From: Desulfobacterales bacterium
GTDB lineage: Bacteria > Desulfobacterota > Desulfobacteria > Desulfobacterales > JAFDDL01
Length of the DNA stretch: 64,000 nt
Direction of reading: 5' to 3'
Assembly: GCA_034003325.1 (NCBI GenBank)
Contig: JAVEYW010000003.1
Span: 62,001-126,000 of the forward strand
Shown here: in pieces, positions 16,694 to 27,313 of the stretch
How positions within the stretch are numbered: position 1 is the stretch's first letter
Layout of the letters: each line of letters opens with the position of its first letter
Notes under the pieces: model-generated
Database searches by the model: none
What the model saw: the letters and a program-made list of their open reading frames with translations, nothing else
Told to the model about the DNA's origin: nothing
Program-made: the position numbers and the translations under genes

Positions 16694-19687
16694 TCAAATT
16701 TTGTTGAGCACCAATGAACGCACTCCCAGTTTTTCATTTGCAGCGTTGAGTTTTTCTTCGTCTGAAATTACCACCACCGCATCATTTTCATCGTCCGCCC
16801 TAAAATACTTCCACCCGACTTCCACGACCGTCTCCCGTGTCAGTGCCAGCAGATCCGATTTATATCGGGTTCGGGTTTCATCCTTGAGCAGTACAAATTT
16901 GCGCATATACGCCTTTTTGGCAGAAGGGCCGGGCGGATCGGGCCTGTCGAGTTCCGAGCAAACTTGTAAAAGCGCTTCTTTGACATCTTCATCCGAAAAA
17001 TTACCGGAACGGATAAACTCACACGCCCCGCTGAAGGCCTTCAGGGTAGCGACGATGTGAGGATCTCTGTAGGAGGCAAAACCGAACAGCCCGTTTTCGG
17101 GCGAATAAAGAGCAAATCCACCATAGGCACCACCTTTTTCGCGAATTTCACGGTGCAGATATAAAGAGCGCATCAGCTTTGCAATAATGGACAACGCCGG
17201 TGCATCCGGATGCCCCAGCCGAACGGTTTCAACCATGCGGGCGACAAAGGACACGGCGGATGTTGTGTACCAGCCTTCCTTTGGCAGGCCTTTGCCTAAA
17301 TCCATCTCAGGCACGAAAAAAGAGTCCGTTGCTTTTTCCAATTCGATAACGCCGCCAAGACAGGATCGAATGGCCTCACCCGCAGGGCCGGCGTTAACCA
17401 ATGCCTTATCTTCCCCGATCCAAACCGTGGTCACATTTTCCCCGATAAACAGACGTTTCGCAATTTGCATGAGTATTTCGGTAAGGCCGATAAGGCTATC
17501 CTGCGAAAGGGTGTCCGTAAACATCTTGATGAATTTAAGCTGCTCGATTCCGCTCCACATTTCGCTTAAGGCACTTTGGCTCGAATAGCGCCTGGCTGCC
17601 AAGGACATGGCCAGTCTGTGGCCGTTGTGAATGACCATGGTTTCCAGGGCGGCCCTGTATTCCAGCAGCAACTGCTTTAGTCTTTCCGTGTTTGAAAAAT
17701 CGACCTCTCCGATGTATTCCGTCAGAATATCCGTCATCTTACCGATATTTCGTTCAAGGCATTTTCCATCCAAAGACATAAACGGCAAGCATGTTCCGCT
17801 GGCGTCATAGCGCGTTCTGGCACTGACCCCCAAACTGATGCCGCCGGTGTATAAATCCATTCTTCGGGCCATTTCCATATAGTCATGCTGGGTTGTCCCC
17901 ACCTTTGTCACAGCGTAGCAAAAAAAAGGAATCCAGGGCATAAGCGCCCGGTTGATCTTCGAAACCCCTGCCAATGCGGAAAAATAAAAAATGCCGCCGG
18001 TTGGCTGCTTGTAGCATCTGCCGGGAATGAGTTGGCAAGGCGAACTTTCCTCAACACTTTTGACGGATGCCGGAATGTCCTCCCGTTCGAGCGTCGGCAG
18101 GCAAGAGATATCTTCCTGGGCCTCCTGAAGCTTTTCGAGCGCAAGGGCATCGCGTTTTATTCGGTCGAGATCCTCGGGGGTCAGACCGGCCTGAATCCGC
18201 TTCAGCTCTTCTTGAACGCGACGGTCTTCTTTTTCGGCCATGGTCTGGTCCGGCGAAAGCATAAAACGGATACGGTGGGTATTGTTGAGAAAATATTGCT
18301 TGATTCGCTCCTCAAAAAAGCAGCCCGAGGCCATCTCGGCCCGAAGCCTGCTAAAATCTTCATCCAGGCGAAGATGGCGTACCGGATCTCCTCCGTGAAA
18401 CCATCCACCGCAAAACCGCATCAGCAATTTTAAACCGAAAGGATAGGGCGTATTGGTGATCTCCTTTTGGCGAAATTCGATTTGATGAATGGCCCCCTCG
18501 ATCAGCGCCGAATCAATGCCGTTGGCCGCCAGATTCCGCAACGTATTCAGAATCACTGTTTCCACAGCCGGGTCGGCGTTTGCCGCCACGTCTTTCAATC
18601 CGCAGGCAAACAACGTGTCCCGGTTATCCGCATCAAATCCGGTGGCATCGCTTAGCGCCGAGCCCAGCCCTGAATCTATCAGTGCCTTTCGAAGCGGAGA
18701 GGCGGAGTTGCCCAATAGAATTTCTTCAAGCAAAGTCAAGACCAACACTTCAAATGAGTCCTTGATATCAGCGGTCAACCATGCCAAGCATGCCTGGTGC
18801 TTTTTTACCGGATCTTCCTGAGGTCCCAAAGGGTAAAAGTAGGTTGCCTCACCCGCCTTCGCCCATCTGGGCTGAGAAGGCACTTCGGTCCCCGGATCAA
18901 TCTGATCGAATTGATCAAGGATTTTTTCAGCGATAAAGGCAAGGTTCTCCTTTAGCGGCAAATTGCCGTAAGTATAAAAAAACGCATTGGAAGGATGATA
19001 ATGCCGGCGATGAAAGGCTACGAGCTGTTCATGAGTCAATCCGGGAATCTCCACCGGATCACCGCCCGAGTTAAACCGATAGGTCGTATCCGGATAAAGT
19101 GCGTTTAAAAGGGATCGTTGGCAAACCTGATCTGGAGAAGACATGGCCCCCTTCATTTCATTATACACAACGCCCTTATACACGAGTCGTTCCGCGTTGC
19201 CGTTGGAAGTTTCGATTTCCAGCCGATGCCCCTCCTGTTTGAAGCTTAACGCATCAATATTCGGGAAAAACGCGGCATCCAGATAAACATCCATCAGATT
19301 GAAAAAGTCTTTTCGATTTTGTGTGGAAAACGGATACATGGTCCAGTCTGAAGCGGTAAAGGCATTCATGAACGTATTGAGACTTCTTTTCAACATGGAA
19401 AAAAATGGATCGCGTACGGCAAATCGACGTGATCCGCACAGCACCGTATGCTCCAAAATATGTGCAACGCCGGTCGAATCGGTAGGCACTGTCTTGAATG
19501 CAACGCTGAACGTGTTTTCCTCATCATCATTGCTGATATGGACATATTTGGCACCGGTGCCCTGATGCCGAAGCGAATAGAACACCGATCGGATTTCTTT
19601 CAGGTCGGCGATATTCTCCACGACACAGCCCGAAATTTCGTCGCCGATGGTTATTCCGGGGTTGTTTTTATCCATCATTTGATTCAT
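16694..19687 (-). CDS. M16C zinc metalloprotease, presequence protease (PreP)-like
   Basis: About 997 residues. The inverted zinc motif HILEH is at residues 76-80, with a downstream Glu in YNEMKGAMSSP. The family signatures CGSRRFAVRDPFFSML and FMNAFTASDWTMYPFST are clear, and the C-terminal half is a second, inactive M16 repeat. PreP/Cym1-type enzymes form a closed chamber that degrades short peptides. The ATG at 19687 follows AAAGGA by eight bases; an upstream ATG at 19825 would add 46 poorly conserved residues. It stands alone on the minus strand, convergent with the DUF2520 gene. Confidence 0.9.
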   Translation of the reverse strand: MNQMMDKNNPGITIGDEISGCVVENIADLKEIRSVFYSLRHQGTGAKYVHISNDDEENTFSVAFKTVPTDSTGVAHILEHTVLCGSRRFAVRDPFFSMLKRSLNTFMNAFTASDWTMYPFSTQNRKDFFNLMDVYLDAAFFPNIDALSFKQEGHRLEIETSNGNAERLVYKGVVYNEMKGAMSSPDQVCQRSLLNALYPDTTYRFNSGGDPVEIPGLTHEQLVAFHRRHYHPSNAFFYTYGNLPLKENLAFIAEKILDQFDQIDPGTEVPSQPRWAKAGEATYFYPLGPQEDPVKKHQACLAWLTADIKDSFEVLVLTLLEEILLGNSASPLRKALIDSGLGSALSDATGFDADNRDTLFACGLKDVAANADPAVETVILNTLRNLAANGIDSALIEGAIHQIEFRQKEITNTPYPFGLKLLMRFCGGWFHGGDPVRHLRLDEDFSRLRAEMASGCFFEERIKQYFLNNTHRIRFMLSPDQTMAEKEDRRVQEELKRIQAGLTPEDLDRIKRDALALEKLQEAQEDISCLPTLEREDIPASVKSVEESSPCQLIPGRCYKQPTGGIFYFSALAGVSKINRALMPWIPFFCYAVTKVGTTQHDYMEMARRMDLYTGGISLGVSARTRYDASGTCLPFMSLDGKCLERNIGKMTDILTEYIGEVDFSNTERLKQLLLEYRAALETMVIHNGHRLAMSLAARRYSSQSALSEMWSGIEQLKFIKMFTDTLSQDSLIGLTEILMQIAKRLFIGENVTTVWIGEDKALVNAGPAGEAIRSCLGGVIELEKATDSFFVPEMDLGKGLPKEGWYTTSAVSFVARMVETVRLGHPDAPALSIIAKLMRSLYLHREIREKGGAYGGFALYSPENGLFGFASYRDPHIVATLKAFSGACEFIRSGNFSDEDVKEALLQVCSELDRPDPPGPSAKKAYMRKFVLLKDETRTRYKSDLLALTRETVVEVGWKYFRADDENDAVVVISDEEKLNAANEKLGVRSLVLNKI

Positions 19688-19855
19688 GAAACCGTCCTTT
19701 AAACAAAAAGAAGCCACGCCCCCTAAAAGGAGATGTGGTTTATGATCACTGAAAACAAGAGTCCGCCCGTATAAAATGATACCCGGGCGGACCGCACCAT
19801 TGGCCTGACTGACACGCACTGTCACCCTGATGGGGGCAAGGGAAGAAAAAAAAGA

Positions 19856-20227
19856 TCAGTTGGCTGTGTAAAGGCCTCTGTTTTTGCGCTGAATTCGGCC
19901 GGTTTTGCTAAGCCGGAAAATAATATTTCTCAACTTTTTATCGCCAAATCCCGTATTGTCTTTAATTTCCGCAAAACCGGCGCCCTGCTTCGCCAGCCGA
20001 ATGATATCCAAAACCTGATCAGAGGCCGTCGAGCCGCTTCTGCTGCCGGATGGGCTCGCTGCCCGCCGTCCACGAGGCGCGCTTATTCCGGATCTCACTA
20101 GCTTTTCGATCCGGTCCATCCGTTCGATCAGCTTCTCGAAATCCTTCTTGGTGGGTACATTGTACTGCTGCATGAAGAACTTCACCATCGCATCAAAGCT
20201 GACCGCTTTGCCTTTTTTCTTCGGCAT
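19856..20227 (-). CDS. Unknown basic protein with coiled coil and C-terminal winged-helix-like region
   Basis: A 123-residue protein with a strong AAGGAGGT site before the ATG at 20227. The N-terminus is basic (MPKKKGKAVSF), followed by a helix with a coiled-coil pattern (FEKLIERMDRIEKLV), a Ser/Gly/Arg-rich linker, and a C-terminal region (VLDIIRLAKQG, FAEIKDNTGFGDKKLRNIIF, GRIQRKNRGLY) that looks like a winged-helix DNA-binding domain. I infer a nucleoid-associated or regulatory role. It is not a family I can name. Confidence 0.7.
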   Translation of the reverse strand: MPKKKGKAVSFDAMVKFFMQQYNVPTKKDFEKLIERMDRIEKLVRSGISAPRGRRAASPSGSRSGSTASDQVLDIIRLAKQGAGFAEIKDNTGFGDKKLRNIIFRLSKTGRIQRKNRGLYTAN

Positions 20228-20602
20228 ACTGACCTCCTTGGGGTTGCATGGGTAAAGACCGGTGCCGAAAAGCACTACGGCTCAATGACTACTTAGGAAA
20301 AATTACGTTATCAAATTAGAAATGTCAAGCAGTCATAACTAACCCTCTATATTTTTATACAAATACATAATGTCGACATACATGCCTGGATCTGTTATTG
20401 ATATCATGAGCATTCCGTGATAGGCAAGGGCAAGCTGTTTAAAAAGATGCGCAAATAAAGTGCCAGAAAGGGGAGATCTTAACATTCGACCGTCATTTCC
20501 GATAATTTGTTTGAATGCAAACACCCTTCGAATCGCAATCTGCGTTGAATCACAGCGGCGGCTTGCTACTTGCGCTGCCATATCATTACTCAGCGGCCCG
20601 CT
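20228..20602. other. Divergent intergenic region
   Basis: About 375 bases upstream of both the winged-helix-like gene and rsmA. A minus-strand frame at 20339-20656 overlaps the rsmA start and has no domain. Nothing else is evident. Confidence 0.35.
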
Positions 20603-21451
20603 ATGAGCTCTCCCGGAACCCTCTTGAAGGCTCAGGGCCTTCACCCCAAAAAGCAAATGGGTCAGAATTTTTTATCGGATCCGTCCACTGCAAAGATGAT
20701 CATTGCCCGTTCCGGCATAACGCCTGAAGCTGTGATTCTTGAGATCGGCGCGGGATTAGGAGCGCTCACCATCCCTTTGGGAAAAATTTCAAGTCGTGTT
20801 TATGCGATAGAAAAAGATACGCAGCTGCTGGAAATATTAAAATCCGAACTGGCCTTGAATCGAATCGATCACGTCGAATTGCTGAACCGGGATATTCTGA
20901 AGGTCGATATTCCCGCTATCGCTCTAAGCACCGGACGGCCTTTGGTAGTATTCGGTAATCTTCCCTATAATATTTCCTCCCAGGTGCTCGTGCAGCTGAT
21001 AACGGCAAGAAAACATCTGACGCGCTGTTTTCTGATGTTTCAAAAGGAATTGGCGCAGCGGTTGGTTGCCTTACCTGGAAACCGGGATTACGGACGCTTA
21101 TCCGTTATGCTTCAGTATTGTGCAGCTATCAGGCCGCTGGCAACGATCAATGCGAACCTCTTCTATCCAAAACCGAAAATCGACTCAGAGATCATTGAAA
21201 TCGATTTTACGCGAGCCCCCGGTTTTTCGGTTCAGGATGAAGCATTTTTATTTCTCGTTATCAAGGCCGCTTTTTCAAAACGACGCAAAACATTAAAAAA
21301 TTCAATGTCAAAAAGCGTCCTTAAAATGGATACCAACCTGCTGATTCAAGGATTGGAAACCGCGGCCATAGACCCGGTCCGCCGGGCTGAAACCCTCTCT
21401 GTCGAGGAATTCGTTCGTCTGGCGGATTGTCTGTATAAACTGAAGTTTTGA
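20603..21451 (+). CDS. rsmA: 16S rRNA dimethyladenosine transferase
   Basis: Dimethylates two adjacent adenines near the 3' end of 16S rRNA during small-subunit assembly. The N-terminus carries PKKQMGQNFLSDP, then the SAM site VILEIGAGLGALTIPL, the NLPYNISSQVL catalytic motif, and FYPKPKIDSEII. The C-terminal helical domain ends with RAETLSVEEFVRLAD. The length of about 282 residues is usual. The ATG at 20603 is favoured because the region upstream has no family similarity, although no clear ribosome site is visible. Confidence 0.95.
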   Translation: MSSPGTLLKAQGLHPKKQMGQNFLSDPSTAKMIIARSGITPEAVILEIGAGLGALTIPLGKISSRVYAIEKDTQLLEILKSELALNRIDHVELLNRDILKVDIPAIALSTGRPLVVFGNLPYNISSQVLVQLITARKHLTRCFLMFQKELAQRLVALPGNRDYGRLSVMLQYCAAIRPLATINANLFYPKPKIDSEIIEIDFTRAPGFSVQDEAFLFLVIKAAFSKRRKTLKNSMSKSVLKMDTNLLIQGLETAAIDPVRRAETLSVEEFVRLADCLYKLKF

Positions 21452-21539
21452 GGCAATGGGCTATCGGCCTTCGGGATGACCGCTCTTCTTGCTCCCCCGA
21501 TTACGTTTCTAACCGCTCAACCCGCTGATTTAATCAACT

Positions 21540-22802
21540 TCACATATGCTCTGCGACGGTGACCGTACGATCTCCCAGCATGTTCACATAACTGCCCATT
21601 TCGTTGTCATACCAGCCGTAAATAACGGCCTGCGTCATGGGAACGTGAACGCCCGCGTCCTTCAGGGTGCTCAATATTTTTTCATCAAGTCCGGGCACCT
21701 TCGTTAAATCCAATGTTAATTCCGCTGTTCGGGTATGGGTCTCATGTCCCTCGATAATGGCGGCGGCTTTGGGAAGACCGATAATATCGCAGGAAACATT
21801 CTGTTGATCCGAGTAATGCAGATATTTGTTCGGGTCATCGGCCTGGGCTCGGCGGTACACGTTATTGATGACCTCCCTGCGAATCGATTCCCCGTTCATT
21901 TCCTCCTGAAAATTGACCACCAGAATAATCAAAGAACCCGTTCCGGTGGGAATTCGCACCGATTCCGCGATAAAACCGATTTCATTCATTTCCGGAATGA
22001 CCAGGCGCAATGCCTTGGCCGCCCCTGTTGTGGTGAGAATAATATTGTTCATGATACTTCTGTTTTTTCGCAGATCAATTCCGCCGGCTTTAGGCAGCCG
22101 GTCCAGCACTTCCTGACTTCCGGTGGCGGCATGAATGGTGGCCATGGAAGCCGACAAGATTCGCTTGGCGCCGAAGTGGTTGATCAGCGGTTTGATCATA
22201 TGCGCCAAGCAGGTGGTTGTACAGGAAGCATTGGAAAGAATGCGATGGTGTCTCGGGTCGTAATCGTTGTGGTTGATGCCCATCACTGTGGTGACGGCAT
22301 CATCGGGAATCAGCGCACGTTGGTCTGCTATCTTAAAAGGAGCCGAAACGATGACTTTTTCGGCACCTGAATCCAGGTGACCTCGGATAGCGCCTTTGGG
22401 ATGATCCGCGGAAAGGGAGGGATCTAGAAATTGACCTGTGGTGTCCACCACTAACCGGACGTTATTATCCCGCCACTGAACATCAGCCGGATTGCGATGC
22501 TGCCTTAAAAACGTCACGGGCATGCCGTCAACGCGCATGCACCCGTTTTCTTCATTTAATTCCGAGATAACCGGCCTGCTCTTAAACCCATATAAATAGC
22601 CACTGAGGGAGCCATAACTGGAATCCCTTTCAATATAGTGAGCAATATCGGTTAGGCCGGCGCCAACCTCCCGCCCGAGATTAACGACCAGTTCCTTAAA
22701 ATATTTGCGTCCCACATGGTGCCATAAGGTCAGTTTGCCGATGCGCCCCAATCCGTTGATACCGAGTTTATATACCTTGTCATTTTCACTAACCTGTACC
22801 AT
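21540..22802 (-). CDS. Divergent glyceraldehyde-3-phosphate dehydrogenase
   Basis: A 420-residue GAPDH-fold protein, longer than the usual 330-340. The NAD site is LGINGLGRIGKLTL and the catalytic Cys lies in NASCTTTCLAH, where the common motif is NASCTTNCLAP. The His of the catalytic pair may lie in the following SMATIHAATGSQ segment. In the phosphate-binding loops SVRIPTGTGSLIIL replaces the usual VPTxNVSVVDLT. C-terminal YGWYDNEMGSYVNML is well conserved. These changes suggest a separate clade with altered substrate or cofactor use. The start at 22802 has GGGAGGC just upstream. Confidence 0.85.
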   Translation of the reverse strand: MVQVSENDKVYKLGINGLGRIGKLTLWHHVGRKYFKELVVNLGREVGAGLTDIAHYIERDSSYGSLSGYLYGFKSRPVISELNEENGCMRVDGMPVTFLRQHRNPADVQWRDNNVRLVVDTTGQFLDPSLSADHPKGAIRGHLDSGAEKVIVSAPFKIADQRALIPDDAVTTVMGINHNDYDPRHHRILSNASCTTTCLAHMIKPLINHFGAKRILSASMATIHAATGSQEVLDRLPKAGGIDLRKNRSIMNNIILTTTGAAKALRLVIPEMNEIGFIAESVRIPTGTGSLIILVVNFQEEMNGESIRREVINNVYRRAQADDPNKYLHYSDQQNVSCDIIGLPKAAAIIEGHETHTRTAELTLDLTKVPGLDEKILSTLKDAGVHVPMTQAVIYGWYDNEMGSYVNMLGDRTVTVAEHM

Positions 22803-22895
22803 AGTGCCTCCCAATGGTGTTCTCGCAACAGTATGCGTCACCAGTATTCTTTTCCTCTAAAACGCCACATCATAAAGGCAATAAGCGCTCCCCCG

Positions 22896-25800
22896 CTATG
22901 CCTCATTTACCTTGATTTTTCCAAGGTAGACCGAGCCACCTCGGCCGTCAATACTAATATGATCGCCGGAGTTCACTTTTGCCTGACGGAAAATAAAATA
23001 CCGTTCATTTTCATCACATATCAGATCCTCGCACCCTACGACACAAGTTTTTCCCATTCGATGGGCCACCACGGCGGCGTGTGAGGTCAATCCGCCCCTT
23101 GCCGTCAACAGCCCGTCCGCAGCGAATATTTCCCGAATGTCATCGGGTACCGTATCCCCTCGTATTAACACAAGCGGGGTGTTAGGCTCCAAATTCCGCC
23201 AATGATCGATTTCCTCCAGACTGAACACGGCCCGGCCGCTCATCGCGCCCCCGCTGACACCAATGCCGTGCCCGAGAAGCTTGTCGTTGCCGCATTCCGC
23301 CAAATCAAAGGTCAGAACTTTTTTTCTTTCCCGCATGGCCATATCGCGGGTCTGAAGAAGGTATAAATCCTTCGGGTCGCTGCTTTCAAAGGTGAACTCG
23401 ATTTCCTGCGGGCTCCACCCGCGCCGGTAAATCAGCTCATTGGCCCATCTGAGCAGGGTGTTATAAATGGCGGGATAATGGGTTTCCAGCGTGATGTCCG
23501 TTTCTCTTTTTTCAATTTCCTGTTGCATCTCCGATATCGGCAGCGTCTTAACCAGCCCGGAAACCACATCCTCCCCCTGATTTCCCAGCGTAAAATCGCC
23601 CCACAATTTCAGTGTGTCGCCGGACCAGCGAGGATTGTGCGTAAAAAAAACACCGGTGCCGGATGTTTGGGACCGATTACCGAAAACCATGGCCTGAACC
23701 GATACGGTAGTTCCCCAATCATCCGATATCTCAATAATTTGACGATAGGTTTTCGCCTTGGGCGACTCCCAGGAATCCAGCACCTTTTTGATGATCACCA
23801 TCAATTGCTCAAACGGATTTTCCTGAATCGCGATCCCATGATCCTGAACAAGCTGCTTATAGGTAAGCGCCATGTTTTTCATCTGATCGCCCGGAAGACC
23901 CCGCTTATACGCCACGCCGATGCGTTTCTTGAAATCGGCCATAATCGCATCGAAATGATTCCGTGATAAACCGAACGACATGCCGTAACACTGCACAAAC
24001 CGGCGATAATTATCCCAGGCGAACCAGGTATTTCCCGTATATGTTGCGATGCCATGAGCAATTTCCTCATTTAACCCCACATCCAGAAAGGTATCCATCA
24101 TACCCGGTTGAGAAATCGGAGAGCCGCTTCGTACCGACACAAGCAACGGGTTTTTCGGATCACCAAAAACTTTCACGGCAGTTTTTTCCAGCAATTTCAT
24201 GTGGTCTGCCAACTGATCGCGAAAGTTCTGTTGGGCCGGCGGATAGGTTTCAATAATTTCCCGGGAGCGAAACACCTCGGTTGTAATAATAAAACCGGGG
24301 GGAACCGGTAACCCGAATTGCGTTAGCTGGGCCAGATGATACCCCTTAGCACCCAGATAAATTACACGAAAAAGCCGCTTATTGGTATCATAGATGGTCG
24401 TTATGGCACGCTTGGGGTCGTAATTGAGCAATTGCTGCAGTTTGGCTTTGTGCAATTTATCGGCCTGATGGAAAAGGGTGTGCAAAATCCGGTTTAAAAA
24501 ATAGTCCAGCTGTTGAAGGCCCAACGAGAGTGCAATCTGATCCCGAAGAAAAATTTCCGAGATGCGATGGACCAGTTTCTCATCTTCCCCCATTTCATCC
24601 CGTGGAAGATACTTCGGTAAAATCTGATCCTTTTCAATTCGGGTAAAAATTCGATTCAGATTCTCCTCATGAATATTATTAAAACAGTCGTTGATGATGT
24701 TTTTAACCGCCTGAGCAAACCCTTTGATAATATCGAGATATTGCGTGAACGTGAACCCCCGCATTTCCAAAGACAAGGAGAGAAAATCGAGCTGGCGTTC
24801 AAATTCAACTGATGAAATGCCATCGAGTTTTAGCGCACGGCCGAATAATATTAACAGATCATATATCTGGAAAAAAGTCGCCTTGGTGATCAGGGTCAGA
24901 TCGATTTTGGAAATGCAGATATCGAACAACGCATTGACCAGCGACTCAAGCCGAAACGTCAGCCCCAACCCATCAAACTTCAGTTCGTTGTAGGAACCGT
25001 ACATGGAGGGAATATCGACGGTGAAATGCCTTTTTTTATAAATATTTTCCCGTGCCTCATATCGGTTGCTGCTTAAAATGAGCGTTTTAATCTCCTCGAG
25101 AAAAGAGATCAGCCCCGAAAGCTTTCGCTTGGAGTCTGTTTCCGCCAATGCCGTTTCAAGGGCGTCCAGATTCGGAAACGCGCCGGGTCTAAGCTGGGAA
25201 AGGTAGTGATCCATTTCCGTAAAGTCGAGCCGATATTTTTGGTAAAGCAGCTTATAGAGCTTTGCCGCCAACTGAACGCGTCGAATATCAATATTCGATA
25301 CGTCCCGAACATCCGCAAGCAACTGATTCAACCGCTCGTCGGACAATTCCAGAAGCGCATCCGGCAACTGAAGCCCTTGCTTTAATAGTAACGACATGGT
25401 GTTGTGAATTCCGTCTACAAATTCACCGTCGGCGGCAACTTGCGCATAGATATAAGGCGGCAAGAAGGGTTTCAGGATCGACTTGTCGCACGTTGTCCAA
25501 AAAACAAGCGTTGCACGCATGAAATCCAGTATCTGATTGCTGCTCTCGACATGGCTCTGTTTTCGCAGAAAATGGACCAGTACATCCTTGCGGCGGGTGA
25601 TTTCATCAATTTCGGTCGAAATATCCCGAAGCTTTCCTTCCGCGCCGATATCGTTGAAAAACACGGGAAACAAACGGGCCAATTGTTTCACCAAATTGTA
25701 AACAGGTTCGATAGGGCTATTTAACAACCGGGTGATGTCTCGGGGGAACAGATCCGTGTCCTTGATAAAAACACCGCACACGGATAAGTGAATCGTCAGA

Positions 25801-27077
25801 TAGGACAATAGCTTCGGCGACCATTTGGGGTTCAGCTGTATTAACTCTAGCCAGGTTCTGATATTTAAAATATGAGCGATATTCGCTTTGATCTGCCAGT
25901 CATTTCCAACACCGCGAATCTTCGGCGCCTGAAACCCCAGATCAATCATGGAGTCGATGTAAAGGTTGATCAGATCGCTTTCATCGGTTTGGTAGACCCC
26001 CTTGCCCATGGTCAACGCACAGTTCAGAACGGTAGCAGGAAATTCTTGAGTGCCTGTTTTCAGAATGGCAAACGTCTTATCAATTAATCGTTTGATTTGC
26101 CGGTGGGATTCGTGTCCGATCAGCCAGCTTAGCGTGCGGTTTATTTCCCTGAGAGCCTCTTCATGCACCAAGGACAAGCCGGATATGGACATCATGTGGA
26201 AGAGAAAAATGATTTTCCAGCGATATCCCGTCCGCTCATCCCTTCCCAGCTCGAGCAATTTTTGCGGGACTTCCCGATACACCTCAACGATTTCCTGAAA
26301 TCCGGGAAGCGTGATCAGTTGATCGATAAGCGTTCCGTCTTTTCTCCTCGCCGATTGAATATAATTCTCAAGATCATCGCGCGCCGCTTCGATTCTCCGA
26401 TGCGAAATTTCCTTGAAAAGTTCCGACAAATGAACCGCGGACTCGTTTTTCCCGATCGCTTTGATAAACCAGCCGTGCGGATCGACCTCACTCAACCAGT
26501 AGGCGTAGGTGTTTTTATAGTATTTGGCCAACAATAGGCCGATGGCATCGAATTCCACCTTGGAATCGGCGGCTTTTTGCCGATACAACGCTGCCAGACG
26601 TTTAATTTGGTAATAACTTTTGATGAACAGGTTGAATAAAGGAACATTCAGCGCGGCGATTTTCCTGAAACAGGTGTTCAGCGCGGGGAGAAACCGCCCG
26701 ATATCTCCCTTCGCATCTTTAATTATTTTTTGCACGTACAGCAGTAGATTATCCACTGCGTCCGTTTGCACTTTGGCGTTATTGCCGGACTTGATGGCGG
26801 CAAGAAAGATTTCAAAAAATAATTCAGCAACTTCCGGTCCGCGGGGGTGAGCGGTGAGCAGATGAAAATAATCGAGCGCATATCCTCTGGACTCTTTCAC
26901 AATGAATTGCCAGTTTTTATACGGGTGTGAAAGTTCTTTTAAAAAGGTGTTGAGGCCTTCCATCAGACCGTAATAGCGCGACATAACCAGTTGCATCACT
27001 TCATATTTCGGGTCGATATCGACATCGATGTGATAATCGGCAATGTTTACCTCAAGCGCTTTGGATTGAATCTGCAA
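22896..27077 (-). CDS. Large PEP/pyruvate-binding protein with swivelling phosphohistidine domain
   Basis: A 1393-residue protein. The first roughly 900 residues are helical and not recognised. A PPDK/PEP-synthase ATP-grasp domain begins near residue 900 (GAKGYHLAQLTQFGLPVPPGF; then SVRSGSPISQPGMMDT, GSGTGVFFTHNP-like and EIEFTFESSDPKDLYLLQTR). A mobile phosphohistidine domain follows with GLLTARGGLTSHAAVVAHRMG near residue 1325. The protein stops about 65 residues later, so the C-terminal PEP-binding TIM barrel of true PPDK is absent. It may transfer phosphate from ATP to an unknown partner. It is divergent from the HD-GYP gene. Confidence 0.85.
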   Translation of the reverse strand: MQIQSKALEVNIADYHIDVDIDPKYEVMQLVMSRYYGLMEGLNTFLKELSHPYKNWQFIVKESRGYALDYFHLLTAHPRGPEVAELFFEIFLAAIKSGNNAKVQTDAVDNLLLYVQKIIKDAKGDIGRFLPALNTCFRKIAALNVPLFNLFIKSYYQIKRLAALYRQKAADSKVEFDAIGLLLAKYYKNTYAYWLSEVDPHGWFIKAIGKNESAVHLSELFKEISHRRIEAARDDLENYIQSARRKDGTLIDQLITLPGFQEIVEVYREVPQKLLELGRDERTGYRWKIIFLFHMMSISGLSLVHEEALREINRTLSWLIGHESHRQIKRLIDKTFAILKTGTQEFPATVLNCALTMGKGVYQTDESDLINLYIDSMIDLGFQAPKIRGVGNDWQIKANIAHILNIRTWLELIQLNPKWSPKLLSYLTIHLSVCGVFIKDTDLFPRDITRLLNSPIEPVYNLVKQLARLFPVFFNDIGAEGKLRDISTEIDEITRRKDVLVHFLRKQSHVESSNQILDFMRATLVFWTTCDKSILKPFLPPYIYAQVAADGEFVDGIHNTMSLLLKQGLQLPDALLELSDERLNQLLADVRDVSNIDIRRVQLAAKLYKLLYQKYRLDFTEMDHYLSQLRPGAFPNLDALETALAETDSKRKLSGLISFLEEIKTLILSSNRYEARENIYKKRHFTVDIPSMYGSYNELKFDGLGLTFRLESLVNALFDICISKIDLTLITKATFFQIYDLLILFGRALKLDGISSVEFERQLDFLSLSLEMRGFTFTQYLDIIKGFAQAVKNIINDCFNNIHEENLNRIFTRIEKDQILPKYLPRDEMGEDEKLVHRISEIFLRDQIALSLGLQQLDYFLNRILHTLFHQADKLHKAKLQQLLNYDPKRAITTIYDTNKRLFRVIYLGAKGYHLAQLTQFGLPVPPGFIITTEVFRSREIIETYPPAQQNFRDQLADHMKLLEKTAVKVFGDPKNPLLVSVRSGSPISQPGMMDTFLDVGLNEEIAHGIATYTGNTWFAWDNYRRFVQCYGMSFGLSRNHFDAIMADFKKRIGVAYKRGLPGDQMKNMALTYKQLVQDHGIAIQENPFEQLMVIIKKVLDSWESPKAKTYRQIIEISDDWGTTVSVQAMVFGNRSQTSGTGVFFTHNPRWSGDTLKLWGDFTLGNQGEDVVSGLVKTLPISEMQQEIEKRETDITLETHYPAIYNTLLRWANELIYRRGWSPQEIEFTFESSDPKDLYLLQTRDMAMRERKKVLTFDLAECGNDKLLGHGIGVSGGAMSGRAVFSLEEIDHWRNLEPNTPLVLIRGDTVPDDIREIFAADGLLTARGGLTSHAAVVAHRMGKTCVVGCEDLICDENERYFIFRQAKVNSGDHISIDGRGGSVYLGKIKVNEA

Positions 27078-27313
27078 CTGCTGTCTCCTTTTCCCCGGTT
27101 AATGCTCGTTTGCTGGTCAAACCGATTGACGAATGAAGGTGGTCATTCGATTCTGTTTGAACGGATTATTTTGAATAATTATCAGAAACTATCACTATTT
27201 TCAAGGAAATAGCCGTCAGATGGAAGCGCTTTTGGAGTAGCAATATAGCGCCAAGTATGTTAAATTTCGCTTTTACGTGATTGCCCAATAACACTTTAAT
27301 ATGGCTGCGATTC

